A stretch of DNA of 47,152 nucleotides from Pseudomonadota bacterium (GCA_023386795.1 JAEWJB010000007.1:1-47152); one strand, 5' to 3'. Shown: positions 1 through 8,205, counted from the first letter of the stretch. Made by a program: numbers and translations. Notes: generated by a model from the letters alone, not told the origin.

Positions 1-70
1 GTTCCTGGACGACCGCGACATCGCGGACCTGGCGACGTACTACGCCGCGCAACCCGCCGGCTGCGGCTGA
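1..70 (+). CDS. C-terminal end of a c-type cytochrome (partial)
   Basis: Only the last 22 residues and a TGA stop are present, reading from base 2. The end contains DIADLATYYAAQ, the typical last helix of class I cytochromes of the c4/c553 kind, which carry electrons in the periplasm. The haem site CXXCH would lie upstream, outside the window. The cytochrome call comes only from this short end and cannot be checked here. Confidence 0.55.
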   Translation, partial: FLDDRDIADLATYYAAQPAGCG

Positions 71-143
71 ACCTCGCGCCGCGCGGCACGGCGCGGCAGA
101 ATGGCGGTCTTTCCGCGCATCCGCGCCGCAGGTCCCGTCCTCC

Positions 144-1853
144 ATGCGCCTCTCGCACTTCCACCTGTCCACCAGCAAGGAAACGCCCGCCGAGGCCGAG
201 GTCGCCAGCCACAAGCTGATGCTCAAGGCCGGCATGATCCGCAAGCTCGCCGCCGGCCTGTACACCTGGTCGCCGCTGGGGTTGCGCGTGCTGCGCAAGG
301 TCGAAGCCGTGGTGCGCGAGGAAATGAACCGCGCCGGCGCGATCGAAATGGCGATGCCCTCGGTGCAGCCGAAGGAACTGTGGGAAGAAACCGGGCGCTG
401 GGCGAAATTCGGCCCGCAGCTGCTGAAAATCCGCGACCGCAAGGACCAGGACTACTGCTTCACCCCGACCGCGGAGGAAGCGGTGACCGATTTCTTCCGC
501 CAGGAAGTCGCCAGCTACAAGCAGCTGCCGGTCAATTTCTACCAGGTCACCAGCAAGTTCCGCGACGAGATCCGTCCGCGCTTCGGGGTGATGCGCGCGC
601 GCGAATTCATCATGAAGGACGCCTACTCCTTCCATATCGACGACGATTCGCTGCACGCCGAATACCGCAACATGTACGACACCTATTCGCGCATCTTCAC
701 CCGGCTGGGCCTGAAGTTCCGCGCGGTGGCCGCGGACACCGGCGCGATCGGCGGCAGCGCCTCGCACGAATTCCAGGTGCTGGCCGAATCCGGCGAGGAC
801 GCCACCGTGTTTTCCGACGGTTCCGATTACGCCGCCAACGTGGAACTGGCGGAGGCGGTGTCGCCCGGCCCGCGCGCCGCCGCGTCCGAATCCCTGCGCG
901 AGGTGGAAACGCCCACGCAGAAAACCTGCGAAGACGTGGCCGCGCTGCTGGGTATTCCGCTGCAGCGCACGGTGAAATCGGTGGCGCTGATCGGCGCCGG
1001 TGCCGGGGGCGGCGACCAGTTCGTGCTGGCGCTGGTCCGCGGCGACCACGTGGTCAACGAGATCAAGTTGGCCAAACTGCCGGGCCTGTCCGAATACCGG
1101 CTGGCCACCGAAGCCGAGATTCTCGACCACCTCGGCAGCGAGCCGGGCTTCCTCGGCCCGCTCGACGCCCGCAAGCCCGTCCGGGTGATCGCCGACCGCA
1201 CCGTCGCGGCGATGGCCGATTTCGTGGTCGGCGCCAACCGGCCCGGTTTCCACATCGCCGGGGTCAACTGGGGCCGCGACCTGCCGGAACCGGAAACCGC
1301 CGATATCCGCAACGTGGTCGCCGGCGACCCTTCGCCGGACGGCCAAGGCACCCTGCAGATCGCCCGCGGCATCGAGGTTGGCCACGTGTTCGCGCTCGGC
1401 CGCAAATATTCCGAAGCGATGAAATGCACCGTGCTGGATGCCAGCGGCAAGGCGGTGAACCCGGCGATGGGTTGTTACGGCATCGGCGTGTCGCGCATCG
1501 TCGCCGCGGCGATCGAGCAGAACCACGACGCCGCCGGCATCATCTGGCCGGCACCGATGGCGCCGTGGGAAGCCGTGGTGTGCGTGATCAATCCCAAGAA
1601 CGACGCCAGCGTCGCCGCCGCCTCGGAAAGCCTGCTGGCCGAACTGCTCGATGCCGGCATCGATGCGGTGCTCGACGACCGCGGGCTGCGTCCGGGCGCG
1701 ATGTTCGCCGACATGGAGCTGATCGGCATTCCCCACCGCATCGTCGTTTCCGAGCGCGGGCTGGCCGCGGGTACTTTCGAGTATCGCGCGCGCACCGCCA
1801 GCGATGCGGAGAATCTCGACAAGGCCGCGCTGCTGGCACGACTGGGTCGCTGA
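144..1853 (+). CDS. proS: prolyl-tRNA synthetase, bacterial type with editing insert
   Basis: Charges tRNA-Pro with proline in the cytoplasm. At 569 residues it has the usual length of the bacterial ProS class. The N-terminus (LSTSKETPAEAEVASHKLML), the class II motif 2 region near residues 135-165 (RDEIRPRFGVMRAREFIMKD) and motif 3 near residue 445 (CYGIGVSRIV) are all present. The stretch at about 225-405 is the insert domain that deacylates mis-charged Ala-tRNA in this family. The anticodon-binding domain follows to the C-terminus. It is a single gene ending at a good intrinsic terminator. The ATG chosen gives the conserved N-terminus MRLSHFHLSTSKE. Confidence 0.97.
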   Translation: MRLSHFHLSTSKETPAEAEVASHKLMLKAGMIRKLAAGLYTWSPLGLRVLRKVEAVVREEMNRAGAIEMAMPSVQPKELWEETGRWAKFGPQLLKIRDRKDQDYCFTPTAEEAVTDFFRQEVASYKQLPVNFYQVTSKFRDEIRPRFGVMRAREFIMKDAYSFHIDDDSLHAEYRNMYDTYSRIFTRLGLKFRAVAADTGAIGGSASHEFQVLAESGEDATVFSDGSDYAANVELAEAVSPGPRAAASESLREVETPTQKTCEDVAALLGIPLQRTVKSVALIGAGAGGGDQFVLALVRGDHVVNEIKLAKLPGLSEYRLATEAEILDHLGSEPGFLGPLDARKPVRVIADRTVAAMADFVVGANRPGFHIAGVNWGRDLPEPETADIRNVVAGDPSPDGQGTLQIARGIEVGHVFALGRKYSEAMKCTVLDASGKAVNPAMGCYGIGVSRIVAAAIEQNHDAAGIIWPAPMAPWEAVVCVINPKNDASVAAASESLLAELLDAGIDAVLDDRGLRPGAMFADMELIGIPHRIVVSERGLAAGTFEYRARTASDAENLDKAALLARLGR

Positions 1854-1861
1854 AAACCGGC

Positions 1862-1889
1862 GGGGCGCAGGAGCGCCCCTGCCCTTTTT
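1862..1889 (+). terminator. intrinsic terminator of proS
   Basis: GGGGCGC and GCGCCCC form a perfect 7-bp stem around AGGA, followed by TGCCCTTTTT. It starts 8 bases after the proS stop. Confidence 0.7.
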
Positions 1890-1924
1890 GCCGGGAATAT
1901 CCCCCCGCAAAATGGTCGGAAAAC

Positions 1925-1949
1925 CCCGGCGCTTTCACGCGCCGGGTTT
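1925..1949 (+). terminator. second hairpin before the H-NS-like gene
   Basis: CCCGGCGC and GCGCCGGG pair across TTTCAC and are followed by TTTG; flanking AAA/TTT can add three pairs past one bulged C. It may be a backup proS terminator. Its last T residues overlap the -35 box of the next promoter, so an operator role is also possible. Confidence 0.4.
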
Positions 1950-1976
1950 GTAACGTCAATAATCTGACATTATGAT
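1948..1976 (+). promoter_or_regulatory. sigma70-type promoter of the H-NS-like gene
   Basis: TTGTAA (-35) and TATGAT (-10) are separated by exactly 17 bases. Transcription would begin near base 1983. This excludes the upstream ATG at 1972, which lies in the -10 box, and supports the ATG at 2029. Confidence 0.6.
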
Positions 1977-2028
1977 CGCCCGCGTGGCCAGGGACAGGCT
2001 GCCCCTTCCCACCGCATTTGGAGTCGCG

Positions 2029-2406
2029 ATGTCGATCGATCTCACCGGCCTGTCGGCCAAACAGCTGGACGCCCTGATCAAGAACGCAAAGAAGCGGCAG
2101 ACCCTTGTCGCCAAGCGTACCCCCATCGCCAAGGTGCGCGCGCAATTGACCCGCGTCGCCAAGGCCGAGGGTTACAGCATCGAGGAACTGTTCGGCGCGC
2201 CGGCCTCCACCGGGCGCGGCAAGGCCAAGGTGGCCAAGGCCCCGTCCTCGCGCGCTGGGCGCAAGCTGGGCAAGGTGGCCCCGAAGTACCGCAATCCGGC
2301 CAATACCAAGGAAACCTGGACCGGCCGCGGCAAGCACCCGCGCTGGATGGCCGAACTGATTGCCAAGGGCAAGAAGGTCGAGGATTTCCTCATCAAGAAG
2401 AAGTAA
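2029..2406 (+). CDS. H-NS histone family protein
   Basis: A 125-residue nucleoid-associated DNA-binding protein. The N-terminal half (MSIDLTGLSAKQLDALIKNA) is the helical oligomerisation part. A Lys/Ala-rich linker follows at about residues 58-80. The C-terminal part, from about residue 84 (YRNPANTKETWTGRGKHPRW), is the H-NS DNA-binding domain with the conserved TWTGRGKHPRW core. The start has GGAG 5 bases upstream and lies downstream of the predicted transcription start. H-NS relatives in Xanthomonas (XrvA group) regulate virulence and envelope genes. Silencing of the nearby lower-GC glycan genes is possible but is only inference. Confidence 0.92.
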   Translation: MSIDLTGLSAKQLDALIKNAKKRQTLVAKRTPIAKVRAQLTRVAKAEGYSIEELFGAPASTGRGKAKVAKAPSSRAGRKLGKVAPKYRNPANTKETWTGRGKHPRWMAELIAKGKKVEDFLIKKK

Positions 2407-2424
2407 GTCAGTTCTTGCTGATAA

Positions 2425-2449
2425 AAAACGCCGGCATCGCCGGCGTTTT
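2425..2449. terminator. bidirectional terminator between the H-NS-like gene and the ThrE-like gene
   Basis: A perfect 11-bp stem, AAAACGCCGGC with GCCGGCGTTTT, encloses a 3-base loop. It has T-rich sequence on the right (plus strand) and A-rich sequence on the left, so it can end both convergent genes. Confidence 0.85.
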
Positions 2450-2462
2450 CATTTTCCGGCAT

Positions 2463-3722
2463 TCAGAGGTTCTTGCGCGCCGGCACCAGCAGGTTGCCGA
2501 ACAGCAGGCCGGCGACCAGCGCCATCACGATATTCGTCACCGCCAGCAGCGCGGCCTGCCCCACGTCCACGTTCTGCTGCTGCACCAGGTTGAGGAAGCC
2601 GCGCAGGCTCGTGCTGCCGGGTACCAGCATGATGATGCCCGGCAGGCGGATCAGCGCGCCAGGCTTCTGGATGGTGCGCCCGAACAGGTTGCCCGCGGCC
2701 GTGAGCAGCATGGCCGAGGCGAACACGCCGGCGGGGCTGCCCCACTCCTGCCCCGCATAACGCGCGATCACGTAACCGGCGATCGCCGCGGCCATCACCC
2801 AACCGTAGTCGCGGCGATGCGCCTTGAACAACACAGCGAACGCATACGCGGCCACCAGCAGCGAGGCCCACTCCACCCAGTGCGCCTGCGGACGCGCGGC
2901 GCGCACCTGGGGCTCCAGCCCGAGATACTGGGTGAGCGTCACCGCGATCACCGCACCCACCGTGAGCTTGAGCACCGTGGTCACCGCGCCGGCCAGCCGT
3001 GCCGTACCCGACACCCAATGCTGGCTCGCCAGTTCGTTGACCGCATTGGTGAGCGCCATGCCGGGCAGCAGCACCACCAGCGAGGCGATGATCACCGTAT
3101 TGAGGTTGAGCGAGCCCACCAGCGAGGCCACCACCGTGGCGACGAAGCCGGCCAGCAGCGAGGCCAGCGCGTCACCGGCCTCCTTGGTGGCCGGCTTGCG
3201 GTCGGTGTACTGGGTGAGCAGGCCGATCAGCAGGCCGATGACGCCCGCGGTGGCGATATCCAGCCACGGCAGCTTCCACAGCCCGGCCACGCCCGCGGCC
3301 GCCAGGCCGAAGGCGATCACCTGCATCGCCTTGCCGCGGCCGTCGACCTCTCGGTCGAGCCGGCGCAGTGCGGTGTGGCCTTGGGCGATGCTCATGCGTC
3401 CCTGCGCGACGCTGTCGGCGATGTAGTCGGCCACGCTGAGCTTGTAGAGATCGTTCTCGCCCGGCGCCAGCCGGATCACGCGGGTGATGTCGCTGGAGCC
3501 GATCGCCTTGCTGGGGTCGCTGAAACTGAGGATCACCCCGGTGGGGTTGGACCACGGCTCGCAATCCAGGTCCAGCTGCTGCGACAACGCGATCACGGCC
3601 GCCTCCAGCCGCTGCGCGGTGGTGCCATAGCTGTGCAGGCGGCTGGCGATCTCGGAAACGAACGCCACGCGCTGTGCATAGCTGGCGCGGGTCGTGGTGG
3701 GGGCAGGCGTGGCGACGGACAT
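2463..3722 (-). CDS. threonine/serine exporter (ThrE) family membrane protein
   Basis: A 419-residue inner-membrane protein. Residues about 15-135 form the soluble DUF1212-type domain, with the family pattern SYGTTAQRLEAAV near 31-43. The rest is about ten hydrophobic helices, for example near VIGLLIGLL and SLVVLLPGMALTNAVNELA; the latter holds the family's PG.. and N.E motif region. Relatives export L-threonine and L-serine using the proton gradient. Length is close to single-chain ThrE proteins (about 400-490). The frame stays open far upstream antisense to mlaE, but homology begins near MSVATPAP, so the ATG at 3722 is used. No strong ribosome binding site is visible. Substrate is inferred from family only. 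Confidence 0.88.
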   Translation of the reverse strand: MSVATPAPTTTRASYAQRVAFVSEIASRLHSYGTTAQRLEAAVIALSQQLDLDCEPWSNPTGVILSFSDPSKAIGSSDITRVIRLAPGENDLYKLSVADYIADSVAQGRMSIAQGHTALRRLDREVDGRGKAMQVIAFGLAAAGVAGLWKLPWLDIATAGVIGLLIGLLTQYTDRKPATKEAGDALASLLAGFVATVVASLVGSLNLNTVIIASLVVLLPGMALTNAVNELASQHWVSGTARLAGAVTTVLKLTVGAVIAVTLTQYLGLEPQVRAARPQAHWVEWASLLVAAYAFAVLFKAHRRDYGWVMAAAIAGYVIARYAGQEWGSPAGVFASAMLLTAAGNLFGRTIQKPGALIRLPGIIMLVPGSTSLRGFLNLVQQQNVDVGQAALLAVTNIVMALVAGLLFGNLLVPARKNL

Positions 3723-3866
3723 TCGGCGGTGTCGGGGCGGGCGGGTGGGCCCGCCGAAGCAGCCGGCCGGGCTCCCCAGTGTATGTCCAGCGGCTCGCCG
3801 GCTGTAAACCGTAAAGGCATCGCGTGCCTGCGTGTCCGCGCGCCGATACGCCAAACACACCTGCCC

Positions 3867-5006
3867 ATGTATGCTCCCGCACGGATGCGCGACCACATTA
3901 CCCCCCAGCCCCCGACACTCGACCGCGACCAGGCAGACCCTGGACGTATCCGGCTGGCCGGCAGCTGGGTGCTCGACACCGCGATCGACGCCGCCGAACT
4001 GCTGCGCGACCTGCCCGCCGAGCCATGCCGGATCGACGCCAGCGGCATCGCCCAGCTCGACTCGGCCGGCGTGCTGCAGCTGCTGCGCTTCGCGCGTCGC
4101 GCGGGGCTGGCCGACGATGCGATCACCTTTCGCGACGACCACCGCGCGCTGGTGTGCACCATCGAGGAACTCGAGGACGACCGGCCCAAGCCACGCCGCG
4201 ATTACGGCTTCGCCGCGGCACTCGAGCGCCTGGGCCGCGCGGTGCACAACACCGGCAAGGACATCGTGCAGCTCGCCAGCTTCCTCGGCGAGAACCTGGT
4301 GAAGCTGGCCCGGCTGTTCCGCGAGCCGCGCCGCTTCCGCCTCACCGCCACCGTGAGCCACATGGAACAGGTGGGCCTGGACGCCGTGCCGCTGGTGGTG
4401 CTGCTCTCCTACCTGGTGGGCGCGGTGATCGCCTTCCTGGGCTCGACGATCCTGCGCGACTTCGGCGCGGAGATCTATGTCGTAGAACTGGTGAGCATCG
4501 CGTTCCTGCGCGAGTTCGCCGTGCTGCTCACCGCCATCGTGCTGGCCGGACGCACCGCCAGCGCGTTCACCGCGCAGATCGGCGCGATGAAATCGCGCGA
4601 GGAGATCGATGCGATCCAGACGCTGGGCCTGGACCCGATCGACCTGCTGGTCATTCCGCGCCTGCTGGCGTTGCTGCTGATGCTGCCGCTGCTGACCTTC
4701 ATCGCGATGATCGCCGGCCTGGCCGGCGGCGTGACCGTGGGCGCGTTCGACCTCGGCATCCCGCCGCAGATGTACCTGGCGCGCATGCACGAGACCATGC
4801 AGGTGCGGCATTTCCTGGTGGGCATGTCCAAGGCGCCGGTGTTCGCGCTGGTGATCGCGTTGATCGGCTGCCTGGAGGGGCTGAAGGTCACCGGCACCGC
4901 GCAGTCGGTCGGCGAGCGCACGACCTCCAGCGTGGTGCAGACCATCTCGCTGGTCATCATCCTCGACGCGCTGTTCGCGCTGTGGTTCATGAAGGTGGGC
5001 TGGTAA
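3867..5006 (+). CDS. mlaE: STAS-MlaE fusion, permease of a phospholipid ABC transporter
   Basis: A 379-residue inner-membrane protein. Residues about 30-105 look like a STAS/MlaB domain (WVLDTAIDAAELLRDL, then CRIDASGIAQLDSAGVLQLL). Residues about 160-379 are the MlaE permease, with the coupling segment EEIDAIQTLGLDPIDLLVIPR and several membrane helices. In E. coli MlaB is a separate subunit that binds MlaF; here it is fused to the permease. It is the first gene of mlaE-mlaF-mlaD-lipoprotein, and its stop overlaps the mlaF start (TAATG). Two in-frame ATGs, at 3867 and 3885, are both possible because neither has a good ribosome binding site. It is divergent from the ThrE-like gene. Confidence 0.9.
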   Translation: MYAPARMRDHITPQPPTLDRDQADPGRIRLAGSWVLDTAIDAAELLRDLPAEPCRIDASGIAQLDSAGVLQLLRFARRAGLADDAITFRDDHRALVCTIEELEDDRPKPRRDYGFAAALERLGRAVHNTGKDIVQLASFLGENLVKLARLFREPRRFRLTATVSHMEQVGLDAVPLVVLLSYLVGAVIAFLGSTILRDFGAEIYVVELVSIAFLREFAVLLTAIVLAGRTASAFTAQIGAMKSREEIDAIQTLGLDPIDLLVIPRLLALLLMLPLLTFIAMIAGLAGGVTVGAFDLGIPPQMYLARMHETMQVRHFLVGMSKAPVFALVIALIGCLEGLKVTGTAQSVGERTTSSVVQTISLVIILDALFALWFMKVGW

Positions 5007-5830
5007 TGGCGATCGAGAAGCGCCGCGAAGATGCCCAGGACGTGCCGGAGATCGCCATCTCCGTGCGCGGGCTGGTGAACCGCTTCGGCAACCAGGTCGT
5101 CCACGAGGACCTGGACCTGGACGTGCGACGCGGCGAAATCCTCGGCGTGGTGGGCGGCTCGGGTACCGGCAAGTCGGTGCTGATGCGCAGCATCCTGGGG
5201 TTGCGCCACCCCGATGCCGGGCAGATCGAAGTACTCGGCGCAGACCCGATTTCCGAAAATCCCGCCGACCGCGACCACATCACCCGCAATACCGGCGTGC
5301 TGTTCCAGGACGGCGCGCTGTTCTCCTCGCTGAGCGTGGGCGAGAACGTGCAGGTGCCGCTGAAGGAGCGCCACCGCGATTTTCCCGAGCGCTGGTTCTA
5401 CGAACTGGCGCTGCTGAAGATCAAGCTCGCCGGCCTGCCGGCCGATGCGCTGGACAAACTGCCCTCGCAATTGTCGGGCGGCATGCGCAAGCGCGCCGGC
5501 CTGGCGCGCGCCCTGGCGCTGGACCCGCCGCTGCTGTTCCTGGACGAACCCACCGCCGGCCTGGACCCGATCGGCGCGGCCGCGTTCGACAGGCTGATCA
5601 AGACGTTGCAGGAGGCGCTGGGCCTGACCGTGTTCCTGATCACCCACGACCTGGACACCCTGTATGCGATCTGCGACCGCGTCGCGGTGCTGGCCGACCG
5701 CCGGGTGATCGCCAATGCCCCACTGGCCGAGGTCGAGAAGATCGACCATCCGTGGGTGCAGGAATATTTCCACGGCCCCCGCGCGCGTGCCGCGCGCGAG
5801 GCGAAGAACGAATCGAGCGAGACCGCCTGA
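5006..5830 (+). CDS. mlaF: phospholipid ABC transporter ATP-binding protein
   Basis: A 274-residue cytoplasmic ATPase that powers lipid movement by the MlaE/MlaD complex. Walker A is GGSGTGKS (50-57), the signature is LSGGM (156-160), and Walker B with the catalytic Glu is LLFLDE (176-181). The switch His lies in LITHD. The start overlaps the last base of mlaE, showing translational coupling. Sequence pattern (SGGMRKRAGLARALALDP) is typical of MlaF rather than of amino-acid or drug ABC proteins. Length is normal for the family. Confidence 0.93.
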   Translation: MAIEKRREDAQDVPEIAISVRGLVNRFGNQVVHEDLDLDVRRGEILGVVGGSGTGKSVLMRSILGLRHPDAGQIEVLGADPISENPADRDHITRNTGVLFQDGALFSSLSVGENVQVPLKERHRDFPERWFYELALLKIKLAGLPADALDKLPSQLSGGMRKRAGLARALALDPPLLFLDEPTAGLDPIGAAAFDRLIKTLQEALGLTVFLITHDLDTLYAICDRVAVLADRRVIANAPLAEVEKIDHPWVQEYFHGPRARAAREAKNESSETA

Positions 5831-5831
5831 G

Positions 5832-6758
5832 ATGGAAACCAAAGCGAACTACGTGCTGATCGGCGCCTTTACGATCGTGGCGGGCCTGGCCCTGCTGCTG
5901 TTCGGCCTGTGGGCCGCCAAGTACTCCTCCGACCGCACCTGGCAGTACTACCGCGTGGTATTCCGCGAGGCGGTGACCGGCTTGTCGGTGGGCAGCCCCG
6001 TGCAGTACAACGGCATCGCGGTGGGGTCTATCACCGAGCTCACCCTGGCGCCGAACGACCCGCGTCAGGTCGTGGCACGCATCCGCCTCAACTCCACCAC
6101 GCCGATCAAGGTCGACACCCGCGCCAAGCTGGCGATCACCAGCCTGACCGGCCCGTCGATCATCCAGCTCAGCGGCGGCACGCCCGAATCGCCGGCGCTC
6201 ACCTCGGTGGACAAGAGCGATGCGCCGGTGATCCAGACCACGCCCTCGGCGCTGCAGAACATCACCGATACCGCCAACCGCATCGTCGAACGGCTGGACC
6301 AGGTGCTCAGCGACCGCAACGTGGCCAGCATCTCGGCGACGCTGCAGAACCTGGAGAAAATCAGCAATTCGCTCAACAGCCAGGACGAAGGCGTGGGCGC
6401 GCTGCTCATCAGCGCGCGCGATGCGGCGCGCAACCTGGACCGCACCTTGAACACCACCAACGGCGCCATCGAGCACCTGGACAAGAACCTGGTGCAGCAG
6501 CTGCCCCCGATCCTGGACAAGCTCGATACCACGCTGACCAAGCTCGATGCAGCAGCGGCCAACGCCAACGGCATCCTCGGCGACAACCGCGCGGCCATCA
6601 ACAGCTTCGCCAATGATGGCCTCGGCCAGCTCGGCCCCACGCTCAATGAGCTGCGCGGGCTGATCCGCGACCTGCGCCGGGTCAGCGACCGCCTCGAGAA
6701 CAACCCCGCGCGCTACCTGCTCGGTCGCGACGCCCCGAAGGAGTTCGAACCCAAATGA
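5832..6758 (+). CDS. mlaD: MCE-domain substrate-binding protein MlaD
   Basis: A 308-residue protein anchored by one N-terminal helix (about residues 8-26) with the rest in the periplasm. The MCE domain lies at about 40-120 (FREAVTGLSVGSPVQYNGIA), the lipid-binding fold that forms a hexameric ring on MlaE. After it, residues about 140-290 are rich in regularly spaced hydrophobic residues and predicted helix or coiled coil, longer than the 183-residue E. coli MlaD. The start lies one base after the mlaF stop. The last four bases overlap the lipoprotein start (ATGA). A long helical extension is known in other MCE proteins and may form a barrel or tube toward the outer membrane. Confidence 0.9.
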   Translation: METKANYVLIGAFTIVAGLALLLFGLWAAKYSSDRTWQYYRVVFREAVTGLSVGSPVQYNGIAVGSITELTLAPNDPRQVVARIRLNSTTPIKVDTRAKLAITSLTGPSIIQLSGGTPESPALTSVDKSDAPVIQTTPSALQNITDTANRIVERLDQVLSDRNVASISATLQNLEKISNSLNSQDEGVGALLISARDAARNLDRTLNTTNGAIEHLDKNLVQQLPPILDKLDTTLTKLDAAAANANGILGDNRAAINSFANDGLGQLGPTLNELRGLIRDLRRVSDRLENNPARYLLGRDAPKEFEPK

Positions 6759-7393
6759 AGCCGATGCCTTCCGTCCGTGCCTGGCTGTGCCTGTCGCTGC
6801 TCGCGTTGGGTGGCTGTTCCATCCTGTCGACCGGCTCGCGCGAACCGGTGACGATCTTCTCGCCCAACGTGCGCGTGGCAGCCGATCCCGCCTGGCCGCA
6901 GGTGGCTTGGCAGCTGGCGATCGTCAAGCCGACCGCCTCGCGGCTGGTGGACAGCCCGCGCATCAACGTGCGCCCCACGCCCGCCGAACTGCAGGTGTAC
7001 CAGGGCGCGACATGGGCGCAGCCGGCCACCGACATCGTCGAAGGCACCGTGCTGCGCGCATTCGAGGACAGCGGCAAGATCCCTGGTGTCGGTCGCACCA
7101 GCGACGGAATCCGTGCCGATTACCGGCTCGTGCTGGACCTGCGTCGCTTCGAGTCCGACTACGCCGGGCAGGCGCTGCCCTCGGCCACCATCGAGCTCAA
7201 CGCCAAGCTGCTGCACAGCACCGACCAGCGCGTGGTGGGTTCGCGGACGTTCCTCATCGCACGGCCGGCGAGCGCGACCGACGTGGCCTCGGTCGCGGCG
7301 GCGTTCGAGCAGGCACTGCAGCAGACCGCCAGCGAGCTGGTGGGATGGACGCTGCAGACCGGGCAGCGCGATGCGGTGCAGATGACGCGCTGA
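6755..7393 (+). CDS. ABC-type transport auxiliary lipoprotein (PqiC/DUF330-like)
   Basis: A 212-residue predicted lipoprotein. The signal peptide ends in the lipobox LALGGC with the lipidated Cys at residue 21; the following Ser-Ile gives no clear inner-membrane retention signal, so the outer membrane is likely. The rest resembles the ABC_trans_aux family, whose member PqiC partners the MCE protein PqiB. Here it takes the place usually held by mlaC in the Mla operon. It overlaps mlaD by 4 bases and is the last gene of the operon. Role inferred: outer-membrane docking partner of the MlaD assembly. Confidence 0.82.
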   Translation: MKPMPSVRAWLCLSLLALGGCSILSTGSREPVTIFSPNVRVAADPAWPQVAWQLAIVKPTASRLVDSPRINVRPTPAELQVYQGATWAQPATDIVEGTVLRAFEDSGKIPGVGRTSDGIRADYRLVLDLRRFESDYAGQALPSATIELNAKLLHSTDQRVVGSRTFLIARPASATDVASVAAAFEQALQQTASELVGWTLQTGQRDAVQMTR

Positions 7394-7632
7394 ATTTGTG
7401 GCGTGTCATATCGGAGCATCAGGCCGGTCCGTTTGCCATGGGTGCGTCGGTGCGCGTGGCGTCGGGCATTCCCTGTATTGACCGCGAAGCGCGAACGCCC
7501 TGAGTGCGGCCCCCCAGACCTTTCATCTGATAATTCCAATAGTTCAGGACTTCCAGGGCTTTCAGCATCGATTCTGACGGGCATCCGTTCGTCTCACCCC
7601 AACGGTGAAACCAATCGATGCGGGAGAAAGCG

Positions 7633-7824
7633 ATGCGTGAACTTACTACCCAGGAAGTGGCGGCCATCAGCGGTGCGGGCTATTACTCGGAACGTATCAA
7701 CTACCAGTTCCGCGACATGGTCGTAGGCGCCGTTGCGGGCGGACTGATGGGTGGCCCTGTCGGCTTTGCCGTTGGCTTGGCTGCGGGCGCAGTTACCGGC
7801 TACCGCGGCTACCATCATCATTGA
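7633..7824 (+). CDS. double-glycine leader peptide, class II bacteriocin-like
   Basis: A 63-residue peptide. The N-terminus MRELTTQEVAAISGAG has the hallmarks of a double-glycine leader (L, E, V and I spacing, then SGA). I infer cleavage after GA at residue 15, which would release about 48 residues. The mature part holds many small residues and GxxxG-type spacing (VVGAVAGGLMGGPVGFAVGLAAG), as in pore-forming class IIb bacteriocins, and ends with three His. The ATG at 7633 has GGGAG 6 bases upstream; the ATG at 7618 has none. No peptidase-containing ABC exporter lies in the window, so processing would have to occur from elsewhere. Antibacterial action is inference. Confidence 0.7.
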   Translation: MRELTTQEVAAISGAGYYSERINYQFRDMVVGAVAGGLMGGPVGFAVGLAAGAVTGYRGYHHH

Positions 7825-7840
7825 GCTGGAGTGCTCGAAG

Positions 7841-7864
7841 GCGCCGCCCCAGCAGGGGCGGCGC
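7841..7864 (+). terminator. strong hairpin after the bacteriocin-like gene
   Basis: GCGCCGCCCC and GGGGCGGCGC make a perfect 10-bp stem around AGCA, 16 bases after the stop. There is no T-run, so it may be a pause or RNA-stabilising hairpin rather than a full terminator. Confidence 0.45.
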
Positions 7865-7893
7865 GACTCCCCTCGCACTCGACAGGCCGATGC

Positions 7894-8172
7894 ATGCTTT
7901 TCAAGAACGCACCAGTTGCCGTGTGGATACTTTCCAGAATGGGTGTCGATGTTTCCGGGGCTGCCTTGGAACGGTCATTCTTTCTCCGATCATTCGTCCA
8001 CGCGCTGAATTTCCTGCTTACATGGGGTTTGTTCGTCGTCGTCACATGGAGTTTGCAAGACGAAAGGAACGCCCTTGGATTGAAAATTTCATGCGCGGTC
8101 ATCGGATCGGCGATCTACGGCCTTCTCATTGCCGCCCATGCTCCGGTGACCGCGCCCCCCGACGACCACTGA
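7894..8172 (+). CDS. small two-helix membrane protein, possible immunity partner
   Basis: I do not recognise this 92-residue protein. It starts MLFKNAPVAVWILSRMG and has two clear hydrophobic segments at about residues 32-51 (SFVHALNFLLTWGLFVVVTW) and 63-82. The C-terminus is short and polar (TAPPDDH). It follows the bacteriocin-like gene on the same strand after 69 bases and a hairpin. Small membrane proteins next to class II bacteriocins are often immunity proteins, which is the only basis for that idea. An upstream in-frame ATG at 7831 would put the hairpin inside the gene and is less likely. Base composition is lower in GC than the flanking housekeeping genes. Confidence 0.55.
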   Translation: MLFKNAPVAVWILSRMGVDVSGAALERSFFLRSFVHALNFLLTWGLFVVVTWSLQDERNALGLKISCAVIGSAIYGLLIAAHAPVTAPPDDH

Positions 8173-8205
8173 GCCAACGCTTCTCGTCAAGGCATGCGCG
8201 CCGCG

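Noticed and set aside
101..1975. 624-codon frame overlapping proS in another frame
   Set aside because: Arg/Gly-rich shadow of proS with no domain; it also runs through the proS terminator.
1972..2028. Earlier ATG for the H-NS-like gene
   Set aside because: It lies within the TATGAT -10 box and has no ribosome binding site; the ATG at 2029 has GGAG and fits the family N-terminus.
3723..4811. Upstream extension of the ThrE-like frame
   Set aside because: Antisense to the MlaE permease, with composition unlike a membrane exporter; ThrE similarity begins at the ATG at 3722.
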